Assembly (NCBI RefSeq): GCF_024614185.1
Contig: NZ_JAHTLF010000008.1
Location: forward strand, 248,001 to 312,000
DNA length: 64,000 bases
Direction: 5' to 3'
From: Nocardioides carbamazepini
Lineage (GTDB): Bacteria > Actinomycetota > Actinomycetes > Propionibacteriales > Nocardioidaceae
Shown: piece by piece, positions 1 through 8,320 of the stretch
Layout: every line of letters starts with the position of its first letter
How positions within the stretch are numbered: the stretch's first letter is position 1
The notes under the pieces: model-generated
What the model was told of the DNA's origin: nothing
The model's input: only the letters and a program-made list of their open reading frames with translations
Databases searched by the model: none
Program-made: the position numbers and the translations under genes

Positions 1-863
1 ACGAAGAGACCGCCGAGGATGACCAGCAGCAGCTCGGTGCGGGTCAGGATCGCGAAGCCGGCCAGCGCGCTGCCCAGCGCGAGCGAGCCGGTGTCGCCCA
101 TGAAGATCTTGGCGGGCGAGGCGTTCCACCACAGGAAGCCGAAGCAGGCGCCGGTGATCGCCGCCGCGATGATCGCCAGGTCGAGCGGGTCCCGGACGTT
201 GTAGCAGGTCGCGCTCGGCTCCTCCTGGCAGAACTGGTTGCTCTGCCAGATGTTGACCAGCGTGTAGGCCCCGAACACCATCACCGAGGCGCCGGCCGCG
301 AGGCCGTCGAGGCCGTCGGTGAGGTTGACGGCGTTGCTGAAGCCCGCGACGAACAGCCAGATCAGCAGGATCGCGAGGATCGTCGGCAGCACGAACCAGT
401 CGAGCTCGCGCAGGAAGGAGACCTTCTCGCTCGCGGGCGTGCGGCCGTGCTCGTCCTCGAGCCACGGCGAGAGCGCCAGCCAGCCGAAGACCAGGGCGAT
501 CAGCGTCTGGCCGGCCATCTTGGCCTTGCTGCGCAGGCCGAGGCTGCGCTGCTTGTAGATCTTGATGAAGTCATCGAGGAAGCCGACCAGGCCCATCCCG
601 ACGAACAGGAAGAGCAGCAGCATCGCCGAGGCGCTCGGTGGGGTCAGCGTGATCAGCTTGGCCGCGAAGTAGCCGACGACCGCCGCCAGGATGATGACGA
701 CGCCGCCCATGGTGGGCGTGCCGCGCTTGGTGTGGTGGCTGGTCGGGCCGTCCTCGCGGATCTCCTGGCCGTAGCCCAGCTTGGTGAACGCAGTGATCGC
801 GACCCGGGTGCCGAGCAACGAGATCAACAGGGCGATGCCACCGCCGAGCAGGATCGCTCTCAC
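1..863 (-). CDS. mraY: Phospho-N-acetylmuramoyl-pentapeptide transferase MraY (C-terminal end cut by window)
   Basis: Integral membrane enzyme that moves phospho-MurNAc-pentapeptide from UDP to undecaprenyl phosphate, forming lipid I. About 287 of the usual ~360 residues are present. The GTG start at 863 forms a GTGA overlap with the murF stop. Visible hallmarks are the early G-P-x-S-H-x-x-K-x-G-T-P-T-M-G-G loop (residues 39-54), the family Asp pair in GFLDDF (residues 94-99), the NAVNLTDGLDG loop near residue 175 and FMGDTGSLALG further on, all between hydrophobic helices. It is the last gene of this part of the dcw cluster in the window. Confidence 0.97.
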   Translation of the reverse strand, partial: MRAILLGGGIALLISLLGTRVAITAFTKLGYGQEIREDGPTSHHTKRGTPTMGGVVIILAAVVGYFAAKLITLTPPSASAMLLLFLFVGMGLVGFLDDFIKIYKQRSLGLRSKAKMAGQTLIALVFGWLALSPWLEDEHGRTPASEKVSFLRELDWFVLPTILAILLIWLFVAGFSNAVNLTDGLDGLAAGASVMVFGAYTLVNIWQSNQFCQEEPSATCYNVRDPLDLAIIAAAITGACFGFLWWNASPAKIFMGDTGSLALGSALAGFAILTRTELLLVILGGLF

Positions 864-2269
864 GCCGTCGTCTCCTCGGTGCTACTCGTCACGCTGCTCG
901 TCAAGATCGCCTCTGCCACGACTTCCAAGGCGACGCCGCGCGACGCCTTGACGAGGACGACGTCCTCCGCCCCGGCATTCTGCCGCACCCAGGCCGCCGC
1001 CTCCTCGCGCCCCGCCGTGACGATCACCTCACCGGTGCCGTGCGCCGCTCCCTCAGCGATGCCGCGGGCCGCGTCTGCGACCACGACCACGACGTCGACG
1101 CCCAGCTCGGCGGCGGCCTGGCCGACGGCGTGGTGGGCGGCGGTGTGCTCGTCGCCGAGCTCGCGCATCTCCCCCAGAACGGCGATGGTGCGCCGCGGCC
1201 GGCTCGGGTCACCGCGACCGATCGCCACCAGCGCCTCCAGCGCCGCGCGCATCGAGTCGGGGTTGGCGTTGTAGGCGTCGTTGACGACGACCAGGCCGTC
1301 GGCACGCTCGCCGATCTCCATCCGCCACCGCGAGGCCGACTCCGCCCCACTCAGAGCGCGCGCCACGTCGGCGAGCGGGAAACCGGCCGCGGTGGCCATG
1401 GCCGCCGCGGCGACGGCATTGTGGATCTGGTGCGGGCCCGCCTGGCGCAGCTGCACCGGATGCTGCTGGCGGTCGGCGGCCGGCCGGCTGTGCTCGAGGA
1501 GGAGGGCCGGTCGGCCGAGCGCGTCGAGGCGGACGTCGCGCCAGCGCAGGTCGCCGGCCTCCCCGAAGGTGACCACCCGGGCCCGGGTCCGCGGCGCCAT
1601 TGCGGCCACGAGGCCGTCGTCGGCGTTGAGCACGGCGGTGCCCTCGGCCGGGAGCGCCTCGATGAGCTCGCCCTTGGCGCGGGCGATCTGCTCACGACCG
1701 CCGAACTCGCCGACGTGGGCGGTCCCGACGTTGAGCACGGCCGCTATCGACGGGGGCGCGATGTCGCACAGGTAGGAGATGTGGCCGACCCCGCGGGCGC
1801 CCATCTCGACGACGAGGAAGCGGGTGCCGGCGTCGGCGCGGAGCACGGTGAGGGGGACGCCGAGCTCGTTGTTGTTGTTGGCGGCGGTCGCGACGACCGC
1901 GCCCTCGCCGGCGAGGGCGCGGAGCACGGCGGCGAGGTAGTCCTTGGTGCCGGTCTTGCCCTGCGAGCCCGTCATCGCCAGCACCGTGGTGTCGAGCCGG
2001 TCGAGGACGTGCCGGGCCAGCCTGCCCAGCGCGGCGACCGGGTCGGTCACCACGACGGTCGGTGCCGTGGTGGGGCGGCTCCCGAGCACGGCGTGGGCGC
2101 CGTCGGCGTAGTCGTGGCCGTCGACCCGCTCCCCCACCACCGCGACGAACAGCCCGCCGGCGAGCGGCGCCCGGCTGTCGACGTACGCGGGGGCGGAGAC
2201 GGTGACGTCGTCGCCGTGCAGGGTCCCGCCGACGATCGCCGCGACCGACGAGAGCGGGAGCGGGATCAC
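860..2269 (-). CDS. murF: UDP-N-acetylmuramoyl-tripeptide--D-alanyl-D-alanine ligase MurF
   Basis: Cytoplasmic ATP-dependent ligase that adds D-Ala-D-Ala to UDP-MurNAc-tripeptide. At 469 residues it has normal length. An N-terminal UDP-MurNAc-binding part is followed by the Mur-ligase ATP loop T-G-S-Q-G-K-T (residues 100-106), the central N-N-N-N-E-L-G substrate segment near residue 136, and a C-terminal Mur ligase domain with a D-A-Y-N-A-N-P motif. The GTG start at 2269 overlaps the murE stop by four bases, and its own stop overlaps the mraY start in the same way, so murE, murF and mraY are probably translationally coupled. Confidence 0.97.
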   Translation of the reverse strand: MIPLPLSSVAAIVGGTLHGDDVTVSAPAYVDSRAPLAGGLFVAVVGERVDGHDYADGAHAVLGSRPTTAPTVVVTDPVAALGRLARHVLDRLDTTVLAMTGSQGKTGTKDYLAAVLRALAGEGAVVATAANNNNELGVPLTVLRADAGTRFLVVEMGARGVGHISYLCDIAPPSIAAVLNVGTAHVGEFGGREQIARAKGELIEALPAEGTAVLNADDGLVAAMAPRTRARVVTFGEAGDLRWRDVRLDALGRPALLLEHSRPAADRQQHPVQLRQAGPHQIHNAVAAAAMATAAGFPLADVARALSGAESASRWRMEIGERADGLVVVNDAYNANPDSMRAALEALVAIGRGDPSRPRRTIAVLGEMRELGDEHTAAHHAVGQAAAELGVDVVVVVADAARGIAEGAAHGTGEVIVTAGREEAAAWVRQNAGAEDVVLVKASRGVALEVVAEAILTSSVTSSTEETTA

Positions 2270-3795
2270 CCCGCACCTCCGGGTGAGGCGGGCGGCTCGG
2301 CGAGCAGCTCGCGCACGACCTCCCGGTCGTCGAAGGGATGAACCACGCCGGCGACCTCCTGGCCGGCCTCGTGGCCCTTGCCCGCGACGAGGACGACGTC
2401 GCCGGGCGCGGAGCCACGCAGCGCCGTGGCGATCGCCTCCCTGCGGTCGCCGATCTCGAGGATCTCGGCGGTGCCGGTCCGGGCGCCCGCCAGCACCTCG
2501 GCGCGGATCGCCGCCGGGTCCTCGGTGCGGGGATTGTCGTCGGTCACCACGACCAGGTCGGCGAGCTCCGCCGCGATCGCGCCCATGACGGGCCGCTTGC
2601 CGCGGTCACGGTCGCCCCCTGCGCCGATCACGATGATCAGCCTGCCACGGGTGACCGGCCGCAGCGTCCGCAGGACGGCGTCGACGGCATCCGGCTTGTG
2701 GGCGTAGTCGACGACGACGGTCAGGTCGCGCTCGGTCTCGATCCGCTCGAGCCGCCCTGGTACGCCGGCGGAGCGGCCGATCCCGTCGGCGACCTGCTGG
2801 GGGTCGAAGCCCGCCTCCGCGGCCGCCGCGATCGCGGCGAGGGCGTTGGCGACGTTGAACTCCCCCGCCAGCGGCACCGCGGCGGCCACCGTGCGGCCGC
2901 CGGGACCGTGCACGGTGAAGGTCGAGCCGTCGGGGCGCTGGTCCAGCGACGACACCGTCCAGTCGGCTCCGTCGACACCGCGACCGACGGCGTAGGTACG
3001 CACGGGGATCGGCGCCTGTGCCGCGAGCCGACGGCCGTGCTCGTCGTCGACGCAGACCAGGCCGAGGCGGGCGTGCCCGGGCGTGAACAGGGACGCCTTC
3101 GCGGCGAAGTAGTCCTCGACGTCGGCGTGGAAGTCGAGGTGGTCGCGGCCCAGGTTGGTGAAGACGGCGACGTCGAAGACCACGCCGTCGACGCGGCCCA
3201 TCACCAGGGCGTGGCTGGAGACCTCCATCGCGCAGGCGGTGACGTCGAGCTCGCGCATCCGCGCGAACAGGCCGTGCAGGTCCGGCGCCTCCGGCGTGGT
3301 CAGCGCGGTCGGGACCTCCTCGCCGGCGATCCGCGTGCCGACGGTGCCGATCACGGCGCTGCGGACGCCGGCGGCGAGCAGGCCGCCGTCGAGCAGCCGG
3401 GTGACCGTCGTCTTGCCCTGGGTGCCGGTGACGCCGATGGTGCGCAGCGCCGCCGCCGGGTGACCGTGGACGAGCGCGGCCACCGCGCCCAGCACGGCCC
3501 GCGGATCGGGGACGACGAGCGCGGGCAGCCCGGCGCCGGCGGCGACCGCGGCGCCCTCGGCATCGGTGAGCAGGGCGGACGCCCCGGAGGCGGCGGCCTG
3601 CTCGGCGAACGTGGCGCCGTGGGCCCGCGACCCCGGGAGCGCGGCGTACAGGTCGCCGGGCTGGACCCGGCGCGAGTCGAGCGTCACGCCGAGGACCTCG
3701 ACGCCGTCGAAGGCGGGCGCCAGCCCCAGGGCCCGGGCCACGGTGTCGAGCGGCGTCAGGGACGGGTGGGCGGGGCGGGTCGTAGGGCTGGTCAC
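2266..3795 (-). CDS. murE: UDP-N-acetylmuramoyl-tripeptide synthetase MurE, diaminopimelate type
   Basis: Adds the third stem-peptide residue to UDP-MurNAc-L-Ala-D-Glu. The ATP loop T-G-T-Q-G-K-T-T, the Lys of Y-F-A-A-K-A-S (usually carbamylated) and the D-N-P-R motif near residue 422 are visible; D-N-P-R goes with diaminopimelate rather than lysine. There are two adjacent GTG codons at 3798 and 3795. I prefer 3795 because it makes the same GTGA four-base overlap with the upstream ftsI stop that is seen at murF and mraY. The length of 509-510 residues is normal. Confidence 0.96.
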   Translation of the reverse strand: MTSPTTRPAHPSLTPLDTVARALGLAPAFDGVEVLGVTLDSRRVQPGDLYAALPGSRAHGATFAEQAAASGASALLTDAEGAAVAAGAGLPALVVPDPRAVLGAVAALVHGHPAAALRTIGVTGTQGKTTVTRLLDGGLLAAGVRSAVIGTVGTRIAGEEVPTALTTPEAPDLHGLFARMRELDVTACAMEVSSHALVMGRVDGVVFDVAVFTNLGRDHLDFHADVEDYFAAKASLFTPGHARLGLVCVDDEHGRRLAAQAPIPVRTYAVGRGVDGADWTVSSLDQRPDGSTFTVHGPGGRTVAAAVPLAGEFNVANALAAIAAAAEAGFDPQQVADGIGRSAGVPGRLERIETERDLTVVVDYAHKPDAVDAVLRTLRPVTRGRLIIVIGAGGDRDRGKRPVMGAIAAELADLVVVTDDNPRTEDPAAIRAEVLAGARTGTAEILEIGDRREAIATALRGSAPGDVVLVAGKGHEAGQEVAGVVHPFDDREVVRELLAEPPASPGGAG

Positions 3796-5618
3796 CACTC
3801 GACCGGCGTCTGGTTGGGCTCCGTGCCGGTGGGCGCGACGCCGTAGCGGCGCAGGGTCTGGCTCATCAGCTTGGCGAACGCGGGACCGGCGACGCTGCCA
3901 CCGCCGCTGCCCGCGCGCGGGGCGTGCACCACGACGTAGATGGTGAAGCGCGGGTCGTCCGCCGGCGCGAAGCCCGCGAAGGAGACCGAGAGGCTGCCGT
4001 CGTAGCGGCGGTCGACGACGCGCTGGGCGGTGCCCGTCTTGCCGGCGACGCGGTAGCCCGGGACCGCCGCTCGGGGCGCGACGCCCGCGTCGGGGTCGAC
4101 GACCCGCTCCATCATCAGCATGGTCTCGCGAGCGGCGTCCTCGCTGATCACCCGGCGACTCGTGGCGACGTCGGTGCCGATCTCGGCGCCGTCGTCGGTG
4201 CGGGCCGAGCCCTTGACCAGCGTGGGGTCGACGCGGACGCCGCCGTTGGCGATCGTGTTGACCGCGGCGGTCATCTGGACGGCGTTGACCGAGAGCGACT
4301 GGCCGAAGGCGATGCGGTCGCCGACCTGCGACGTCCAGGCCGCTCCCTGCGGCACGATGCCCCGCGTCTCGCCGCCGAGGCCCAGGCCGGTGCGCGCGCC
4401 GAGACCGAAGCGGGTGAGGTAGTCGCGCAGCTGGCCCTTCTTGAACTGGTCGGCCGCGAGCACGGTGCCGACGTTCGAGGACTTGGCGAGGATGCCGGCG
4501 AGGGTGAGCTTGAGCGTGCCGTGGTCCCAGTAGTCGCCGATCGGCCGGTCCTGCCGGTTCAGCTGCCCGGGCACCTTGAACCGCTGCTCCTTGAACCCGA
4601 GGCCGGCGTCGACCAGCGCGCTGACGGTCAGCACCTTCTCGACCGAGCCGGGCTCGTAGACGTCGGTGAGCGCGGAGGACCGGTAGAGCTCCTTGTCGTA
4701 GCGGTACGGGTCCGCTGCGTCGTAGGTCGGGTAGTCGGCCAGCGCCAGCAGCTCGCCGGTGCGGGTGTCCATGATCACCGCGATGCCGGACTCGCCACCG
4801 GACTTCGTGACCGTCTGCTGGAGCACCCGCTGGGTGTAGAACTGCAGGTCGCGGTCGATGGTCAGCGTGAGGTTCTTGCCGTCGACCGCCGGGGTGACGG
4901 TGCTGTCGCCGAGCGGGATCTGGTTGCCGGCGCCGACCTCGTAGCGGGCCTCGCCGTCCTTGCCGGACAGGTAGGTGTTGAAGGAGTCCTCGAGACCGGC
5001 GAGACCGACGATCGCACGGTCCTCGCCCGCCTTGCCGTTCTCACCGAGGAAGCCGACCAGGTTGGCCGCGACCGTCTTGTTGGGATAGGTGCGCAACGGG
5101 TCCCGCTCGGTCATCAGGCCGGCGAAGGGACGCCCTTTCTCGTCCTTGAACTCCTCCTGGATGTCGGCGACGACCTTCTCGGCCTTGCTGGCCGGGACCT
5201 GGCGGGCGATGTACTGGAACCGGCCGCCCTCGCCCTCGATCCGCAGCCGGCGCAGCGTCTCGAAGTAGTCGACGCCGAGGCGCTCGGAGAGGATCGTCGC
5301 CAGCTCCGGCGCGATCGCCCTCGTGACCTTCGGGTCGGCCACCACCATCCGGCCGTCGACGGTGTCGGCCATCGGCTTGCCGTTCCGGTCCAGGATCTCG
5401 CCGCGGGTCGCCGGCAGGTCCACGGTCCGCTGCCCCTCCGCGGCGGCCATCTGGGCGTACGAGCGCGGGTCGACGCCCTGGAGCTGGACCAGCCGGGCCG
5501 CGAAGACCGACAGCACGATCGCGATGAGCAGGAACCCGATCTGCATCCGTCGGTGCGGCGAGCCCCGGAGGACGTCGCCGGTGCGGCGCCGCAGGCGGCT
5601 CGGGGCGGGTCGGCTCAC
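3792..5618 (-). CDS. ftsI: Septal peptidoglycan transpeptidase, class B penicillin-binding protein FtsI/PbpB
   Basis: Membrane-anchored D,D-transpeptidase that crosslinks septal peptidoglycan. One N-terminal membrane segment (M-Q-I-G-F-L-L-I-A-I-V-L-S) follows a basic cytoplasmic tail; then come a PBP dimerisation region and the transpeptidase domain. Active-site motifs in order are S-V-E-K (the SxxK serine in E-P-G-S-V-E-K), S-S-N (SxN) and K-T-G-T (KTG box). The longest frame opens at a TTG at 5639, four bases after the ftsL-like stop; I prefer the GTG at 5618 (608 residues), but this is uncertain. It sits between the ftsL-like gene and murE as in other actinobacterial dcw clusters. Confidence 0.96.
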   Translation of the reverse strand: MSRPAPSRLRRRTGDVLRGSPHRRMQIGFLLIAIVLSVFAARLVQLQGVDPRSYAQMAAAEGQRTVDLPATRGEILDRNGKPMADTVDGRMVVADPKVTRAIAPELATILSERLGVDYFETLRRLRIEGEGGRFQYIARQVPASKAEKVVADIQEEFKDEKGRPFAGLMTERDPLRTYPNKTVAANLVGFLGENGKAGEDRAIVGLAGLEDSFNTYLSGKDGEARYEVGAGNQIPLGDSTVTPAVDGKNLTLTIDRDLQFYTQRVLQQTVTKSGGESGIAVIMDTRTGELLALADYPTYDAADPYRYDKELYRSSALTDVYEPGSVEKVLTVSALVDAGLGFKEQRFKVPGQLNRQDRPIGDYWDHGTLKLTLAGILAKSSNVGTVLAADQFKKGQLRDYLTRFGLGARTGLGLGGETRGIVPQGAAWTSQVGDRIAFGQSLSVNAVQMTAAVNTIANGGVRVDPTLVKGSARTDDGAEIGTDVATSRRVISEDAARETMLMMERVVDPDAGVAPRAAVPGYRVAGKTGTAQRVVDRRYDGSLSVSFAGFAPADDPRFTIYVVVHAPRAGSGGGSVAGPAFAKLMSQTLRRYGVAPTGTEPNQTPVEW

Positions 5619-5642
5619 GCGCTCCAACCTACGACGCAAGGC

Positions 5643-6170
5643 TCACTGAACCGTGGCGGGCACGCCGTCCGTGGCCGCCTGGACCTTCTGCTTGACCGGC
5701 GGCGGGTCGAGGTCCGCCGGGCGGCTCGGGCCGGGCGGCTCGAGCGGGAGCCGGTCGGCGCCCGTCGCGGGCTGGGGGTCGCCGCTGATCTTGCCCGAGC
5801 CGAGGTGCAGGACACCGGCGCCGGACGCCGGCATCACCAGGCCGAGCTTCTCGGCGGCCGCGGCCACGTGAGCCGGGTCGTTGAGCACCTGGAGGTCCAT
5901 CTCCAGGGCCTCCTGCTGGGCACCGAGGTCGGTGGCCTGGTTCTGCAGCGCCGTCTCGCGGAAGGAGGCCTGCTGCATCGAGGTGTTGAACATGAGCAGC
6001 CCGATGACGCCGCCGAGCAGGATGATGCTCACGAAGGTCACGAAGGGAACCCGCGGCGCTTGGGTGCGCCGTCGTGGAACGACGGTCAGCCGGGCTCGCT
6101 GGAGTGCCGCCTGCGCGATGCGCGGGGCGACGTACGGGAGCCGGTTGCGGAGGGGTGAGGTGGAGGACAT
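5643..6170 (-). CDS. FtsL-like cell-division membrane protein
   Basis: A 175-residue bitopic protein: basic N-terminal tail of about 40 residues, one membrane helix (V-P-F-V-T-F-V-S-I-I-L-L-G-G-V-I-G-L-L), a short extracytoplasmic coiled-coil-prone stretch (about 70-115) and a long Pro-rich C-terminal tail. Position between rsmH and ftsI, size and topology are those of the poorly conserved FtsL proteins that join FtsB and FtsQ in the divisome. The ATG at 6170 is two bases downstream of the rsmH TAG stop. Identification rests on context and topology more than on sequence motifs. Confidence 0.8.
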   Translation of the reverse strand: MSSTSPLRNRLPYVAPRIAQAALQRARLTVVPRRRTQAPRVPFVTFVSIILLGGVIGLLMFNTSMQQASFRETALQNQATDLGAQQEALEMDLQVLNDPAHVAAAAEKLGLVMPASGAGVLHLGSGKISGDPQPATGADRLPLEPPGPSRPADLDPPPVKQKVQAATDGVPATVQ

Positions 6171-6172
6171 GT

Positions 6173-7165
6173 CTATTCGGCTCCCTTGCCAGACGCTGCT
6201 TTCGGACCGGTGTTCGCTCGGGTGCGCTCGATGGCGCGGAGTCGGACGGAGGCGGCGCGAGGGTTCTCCTCGACCTCCGCGGGCGTGGCCTGCTCGGCAC
6301 CGCGGGTGACGAGCCGGTAGGAGGGCTCGGCGCCCTCGGGCACGAACGGCAGGTCCTCGGGCACGTCGAGCCGGGTGGCCGCGGTGAAGACCCGCTTGAC
6401 CAGGCGGTCCTCCAGGGAGTGGTACGACTCGACGACCACCCGGCCGCCGACGCCGATCGCCTCGACGGCTGCGGGCATCGCGCGCTGGAGCACCCGCAGC
6501 TCGTCGTTGACCTCCATCCGCAGCGCCTGGAAGGTGCGCTTGGCGGGGTGTCCACCGGTACGGCGCGCCGGGGCCGGGATCACGTCGTACAACAGGGCGA
6601 CGAGGCGGGCCGAGTTGGTGAACGGCGCGGTCTGGCGCTCCCGGACGACGGCGTCCGCGATCCGGCGCGCCATCCTCTCCTCGCCGTACTCCTTGAGGAC
6701 CCGGGCCAGCTCGGGGGCGCTGTAGGTGTTGAGCACGTCGGCCGCGGTCGGGCCGGTGTCGCCCATCCGCATGTCGAGCGGCGCGTCGACCGCGTAGGCG
6801 AACCCACGCTCGGGCAGGTCGAGCTGCATCGACGACACACCCAGGTCGAAGAGGACGCCGGCCACCCCTCCGTCCCGCGGCAGCCCCTGGTCGGCGACGA
6901 CGTCGGCGATCTCGTCGTACACGGCCTGGACGCCGACGAAGCGGTCGCCGTACGGCGCCAGCCGCTCCCGGCTCATGGCGAGTGCATGGGGGTCGCGGTC
7001 GATGCCGATGACCCGGGCCCCGGGGCAGCGCTCGAGGACCGCCTCGCTGTGGCCGCCGAGGCCGAGCGTGCAGTCGACGAGGACAGTGCCCTCGCGCTCG
7101 AGAGCGGGCGCGAGGAGAGAGACGACCCGGTCCAGCAGGACGGGGACGTGGCGCGGGCTGCCCAT
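6173..7165 (-). CDS. rsmH: 16S rRNA (cytosine1402-N4)-methyltransferase RsmH (MraW)
   Basis: SAM-dependent enzyme that N4-methylates C1402 in the ribosomal P site. The 330-residue protein begins with the family opening H-V-P-V-L-L-D, then the SAM loop [10 protein letters not shown] (about 31-40), the [10 protein letters not shown] segment and the R-G-F-A-Y...P-L-D-M-R-M signature. The extra helical insertion before the second half of the fold is present. The ATG at 7165 lies five bases after the stop of a small membrane protein gene. Confidence 0.97.
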   Translation of the reverse strand: MGSPRHVPVLLDRVVSLLAPALEREGTVLVDCTLGLGGHSEAVLERCPGARVIGIDRDPHALAMSRERLAPYGDRFVGVQAVYDEIADVVADQGLPRDGGVAGVLFDLGVSSMQLDLPERGFAYAVDAPLDMRMGDTGPTAADVLNTYSAPELARVLKEYGEERMARRIADAVVRERQTAPFTNSARLVALLYDVIPAPARRTGGHPAKRTFQALRMEVNDELRVLQRAMPAAVEAIGVGGRVVVESYHSLEDRLVKRVFTAATRLDVPEDLPFVPEGAEPSYRLVTRGAEQATPAEVEENPRAASVRLRAIERTRANTGPKAASGKGAE

Positions 7166-7170
7166 GGTCC

Positions 7171-7323
7171 TCAGCGCCCCGCGAGGTGGGTCAGGACGAG
7201 CAGGAGCGCGCAGCCGACGGACACGGCCGCCGAGAAGGCCATCAGGGTGAGGGCGTCGCGCGCCTGCTCGCGGACGCGGCGCGTACCGGAGACCTCCGGT
7301 GGCTGCGTGCGAACGACGCTCAT
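7171..7323 (-). CDS. Small single-pass membrane protein between mraZ and rsmH
   Basis: A 50-residue protein beginning M-S-V-V-R-T-Q. The frame is open further upstream, but the ATG at 7323 has a GAGGGG-containing Shine-Dalgarno region just before it. A basic, polar N-terminal half is followed by one hydrophobic helix (residues about 28-46) and a short tail ending A-G-R. I do not recognise a family. Its position next to rsmH, co-directional and five bases away, points to a role with the division cluster; function unknown. Confidence 0.65.
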   Translation of the reverse strand: MSVVRTQPPEVSGTRRVREQARDALTLMAFSAAVSVGCALLLVLTHLAGR

Positions 7324-7368
7324 GCTCTCGACCCCTCGACCCTGGGAAATGGCTGTCTGCAAAATGCG

Positions 7369-7546
7369 GCGGATCCGCAGAGCCAGGTCCCGGCCCGCTC
7401 CCGTCCCGGTGTTCGGGATGCCGTCTGGTGCCGGGGAAGGTGCCCCAGAAGGCGGTGGTGCGCCTGTCGCCTGTGGCCGGGGAAGGTGCTACAGGAGACA
7501 GGACTCGGGAGCGGGAGCGGGCTGAGACCTCGTCCTGCGGATCCGC
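7369..7546. repeat. Inverted-repeat block with internal hairpin and direct repeats between mraZ and the small membrane protein gene
   Basis: The 279 bases between 7324 and 7602 hold no gene but are highly structured. Outer imperfect inverted arms lie at 7369-7406 and about 7506-7546; each has a GCGGATCCGCAG-type end and a CCCGCTCCCG core. Inside are a direct repeat GCCGGGGAAGGTGC at 7430-7443 and 7476-7489, and a 12-bp stem with one mismatch (7463-7474 with 7491-7502). In the minus-strand transcript this would fold into stable hairpins between mraZ and the rest of the operon. It could be an attenuator, RNA-processing site or small mobile palindromic element; the sequence does not decide. Confidence 0.7.
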
Positions 7547-7602
7547 TGTTGTGTTGTGGCTGGTGCAGCGTGGCCCTCGGGCCGGGTGGTGCGGGTGGCG
7601 GC

Positions 7603-8025
7603 TCAGTCGTCGTCCTCGTCGAGGTCGGCGAACTCCTCCAGGGCCTCGAGCTGGAACTCGCGCCAGGCGGCGGGGTTCCAGATCTCCAGGCGGTCCCTGA
7701 CCCCGATCACGACGACGTCGCGCTCGAGGCCGGCGTACTCACGCAGGTGGGCCGGGATGCCCACCCGCCCCTGCTTGTCGGGGGTGCTCTCGTCGCCGCC
7801 GGCGAAGAGCACCCGGGCGTAGCGCCGGGCGGCGCGGTTGGTCATCGGCCGGGCGGCTTGCCGCTCGGCCTCCTCGGCGAAGACATCGGTCGGCCAGACG
7901 ACGAGGCACTTGTCCTGTCCCTGTGTGACCACGAGGCCCTCCGCCAGTCGATCCCTGAACTTCGCCGGGAGGAAGAGGCGGCCCTTGTCGTCGAGCTTCG
8001 GGGTGTAGGTGCCCATGAAGAGCAT
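7603..8025 (-). CDS. mraZ: Transcriptional regulator MraZ
   Basis: A 140-residue DNA-binding protein with two SpoVT/AbrB-like halves, first gene of the dcw cluster; MraZ oligomers bind tandem repeats in their own promoter. The start is the ATG at 8025 ([16 protein letters not shown]), preceded by GGGGGTGG and matching the family N-terminus; the longer open frame upstream is the promoter region. The first half has D-x-K-G-R and L-P-A-K-F-R; the second has D-K-Q-G-R and I-P-A-H-L-R at equivalent places. The tail is acidic. Confidence 0.97.
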   Translation of the reverse strand: MLFMGTYTPKLDDKGRLFLPAKFRDRLAEGLVVTQGQDKCLVVWPTDVFAEEAERQAARPMTNRAARRYARVLFAGGDESTPDKQGRVGIPAHLREYAGLERDVVVIGVRDRLEIWNPAAWREFQLEALEEFADLDEDDD

Positions 8026-8059
8026 CGGGCCACCCCCAGCCGTCCCACCGGACTCCGCC

Positions 8060-8105
8060 GTTCCTCCACTTTCCCCCACAGTACTCCACTTTCCTCCACC
8101 GTCAA
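8060..8105 (-). promoter_or_regulatory. mraZ promoter overlapped by four tandem 10-bp MraZ-type boxes
   Basis: On the minus strand four adjacent 10-base units run 8099-8090 GTGGAGGAAA, 8089-8080 GTGGAGTACT, 8079-8070 GTGGGGGAAA and 8069-8060 GTGGAGGAAC. A -35 TTGACG (8105-8100) and a -10 TACTGT (8083-8078) with a 16-base spacer are embedded in the array. Tandem G-rich repeats ahead of mraZ are the known binding sites of MraZ, so self-repression by blocking the core promoter is a straightforward inference. Confidence 0.85.
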
Positions 8106-8183
8106 CCACCAACGCCCCACTTCTTGCGGCGTTTCGCACCACCGCGCGCCCCAAATGCCCAGGTCAGCGCGCTGGGAGCGCCG

Positions 8184-8221
8184 GTGGAGCGGAGTGGAGG
8201 AGAAGTGGAGCGCCGGTGGGG
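8184..8221 (+). promoter_or_regulatory. Second GTGGAG repeat cluster facing the moxR operon
   Basis: On the plus strand GTGGAG or GTGGGG units start at 8184, 8194, 8205 and 8216, a spacing of 10-11 bases like the mraZ array but on the opposite strand and about 80 bases away. A possible -10 (TAGGGT, 8270-8275) for moxR lies downstream. The rest of the 294-base intergenic region shows no gene. That MraZ binds here is an inference. Confidence 0.5.
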
Positions 8222-8320
8222 CACGCGACGACGCCCGCGGCGGGCGCACCACATCGCCCAGGCGCGCCGTAGGGTTGCTCCACCGCAGCGAGGTGGCTGC
8301 TGACGAGAGGGAGAACAGCC

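Noticed and set aside
1040..2341. Long plus-strand open frame (433 codons) opposite murF
   Set aside because: Composition is that of an antisense shadow of a high-GC gene; murF on the other strand has clear catalytic motifs.
3924..6158. 744-codon plus-strand frame opposite ftsI and ftsL
   Set aside because: No domain resemblance, repetitive Asp/Arg/Val/Gly composition, and it covers two well-supported genes.
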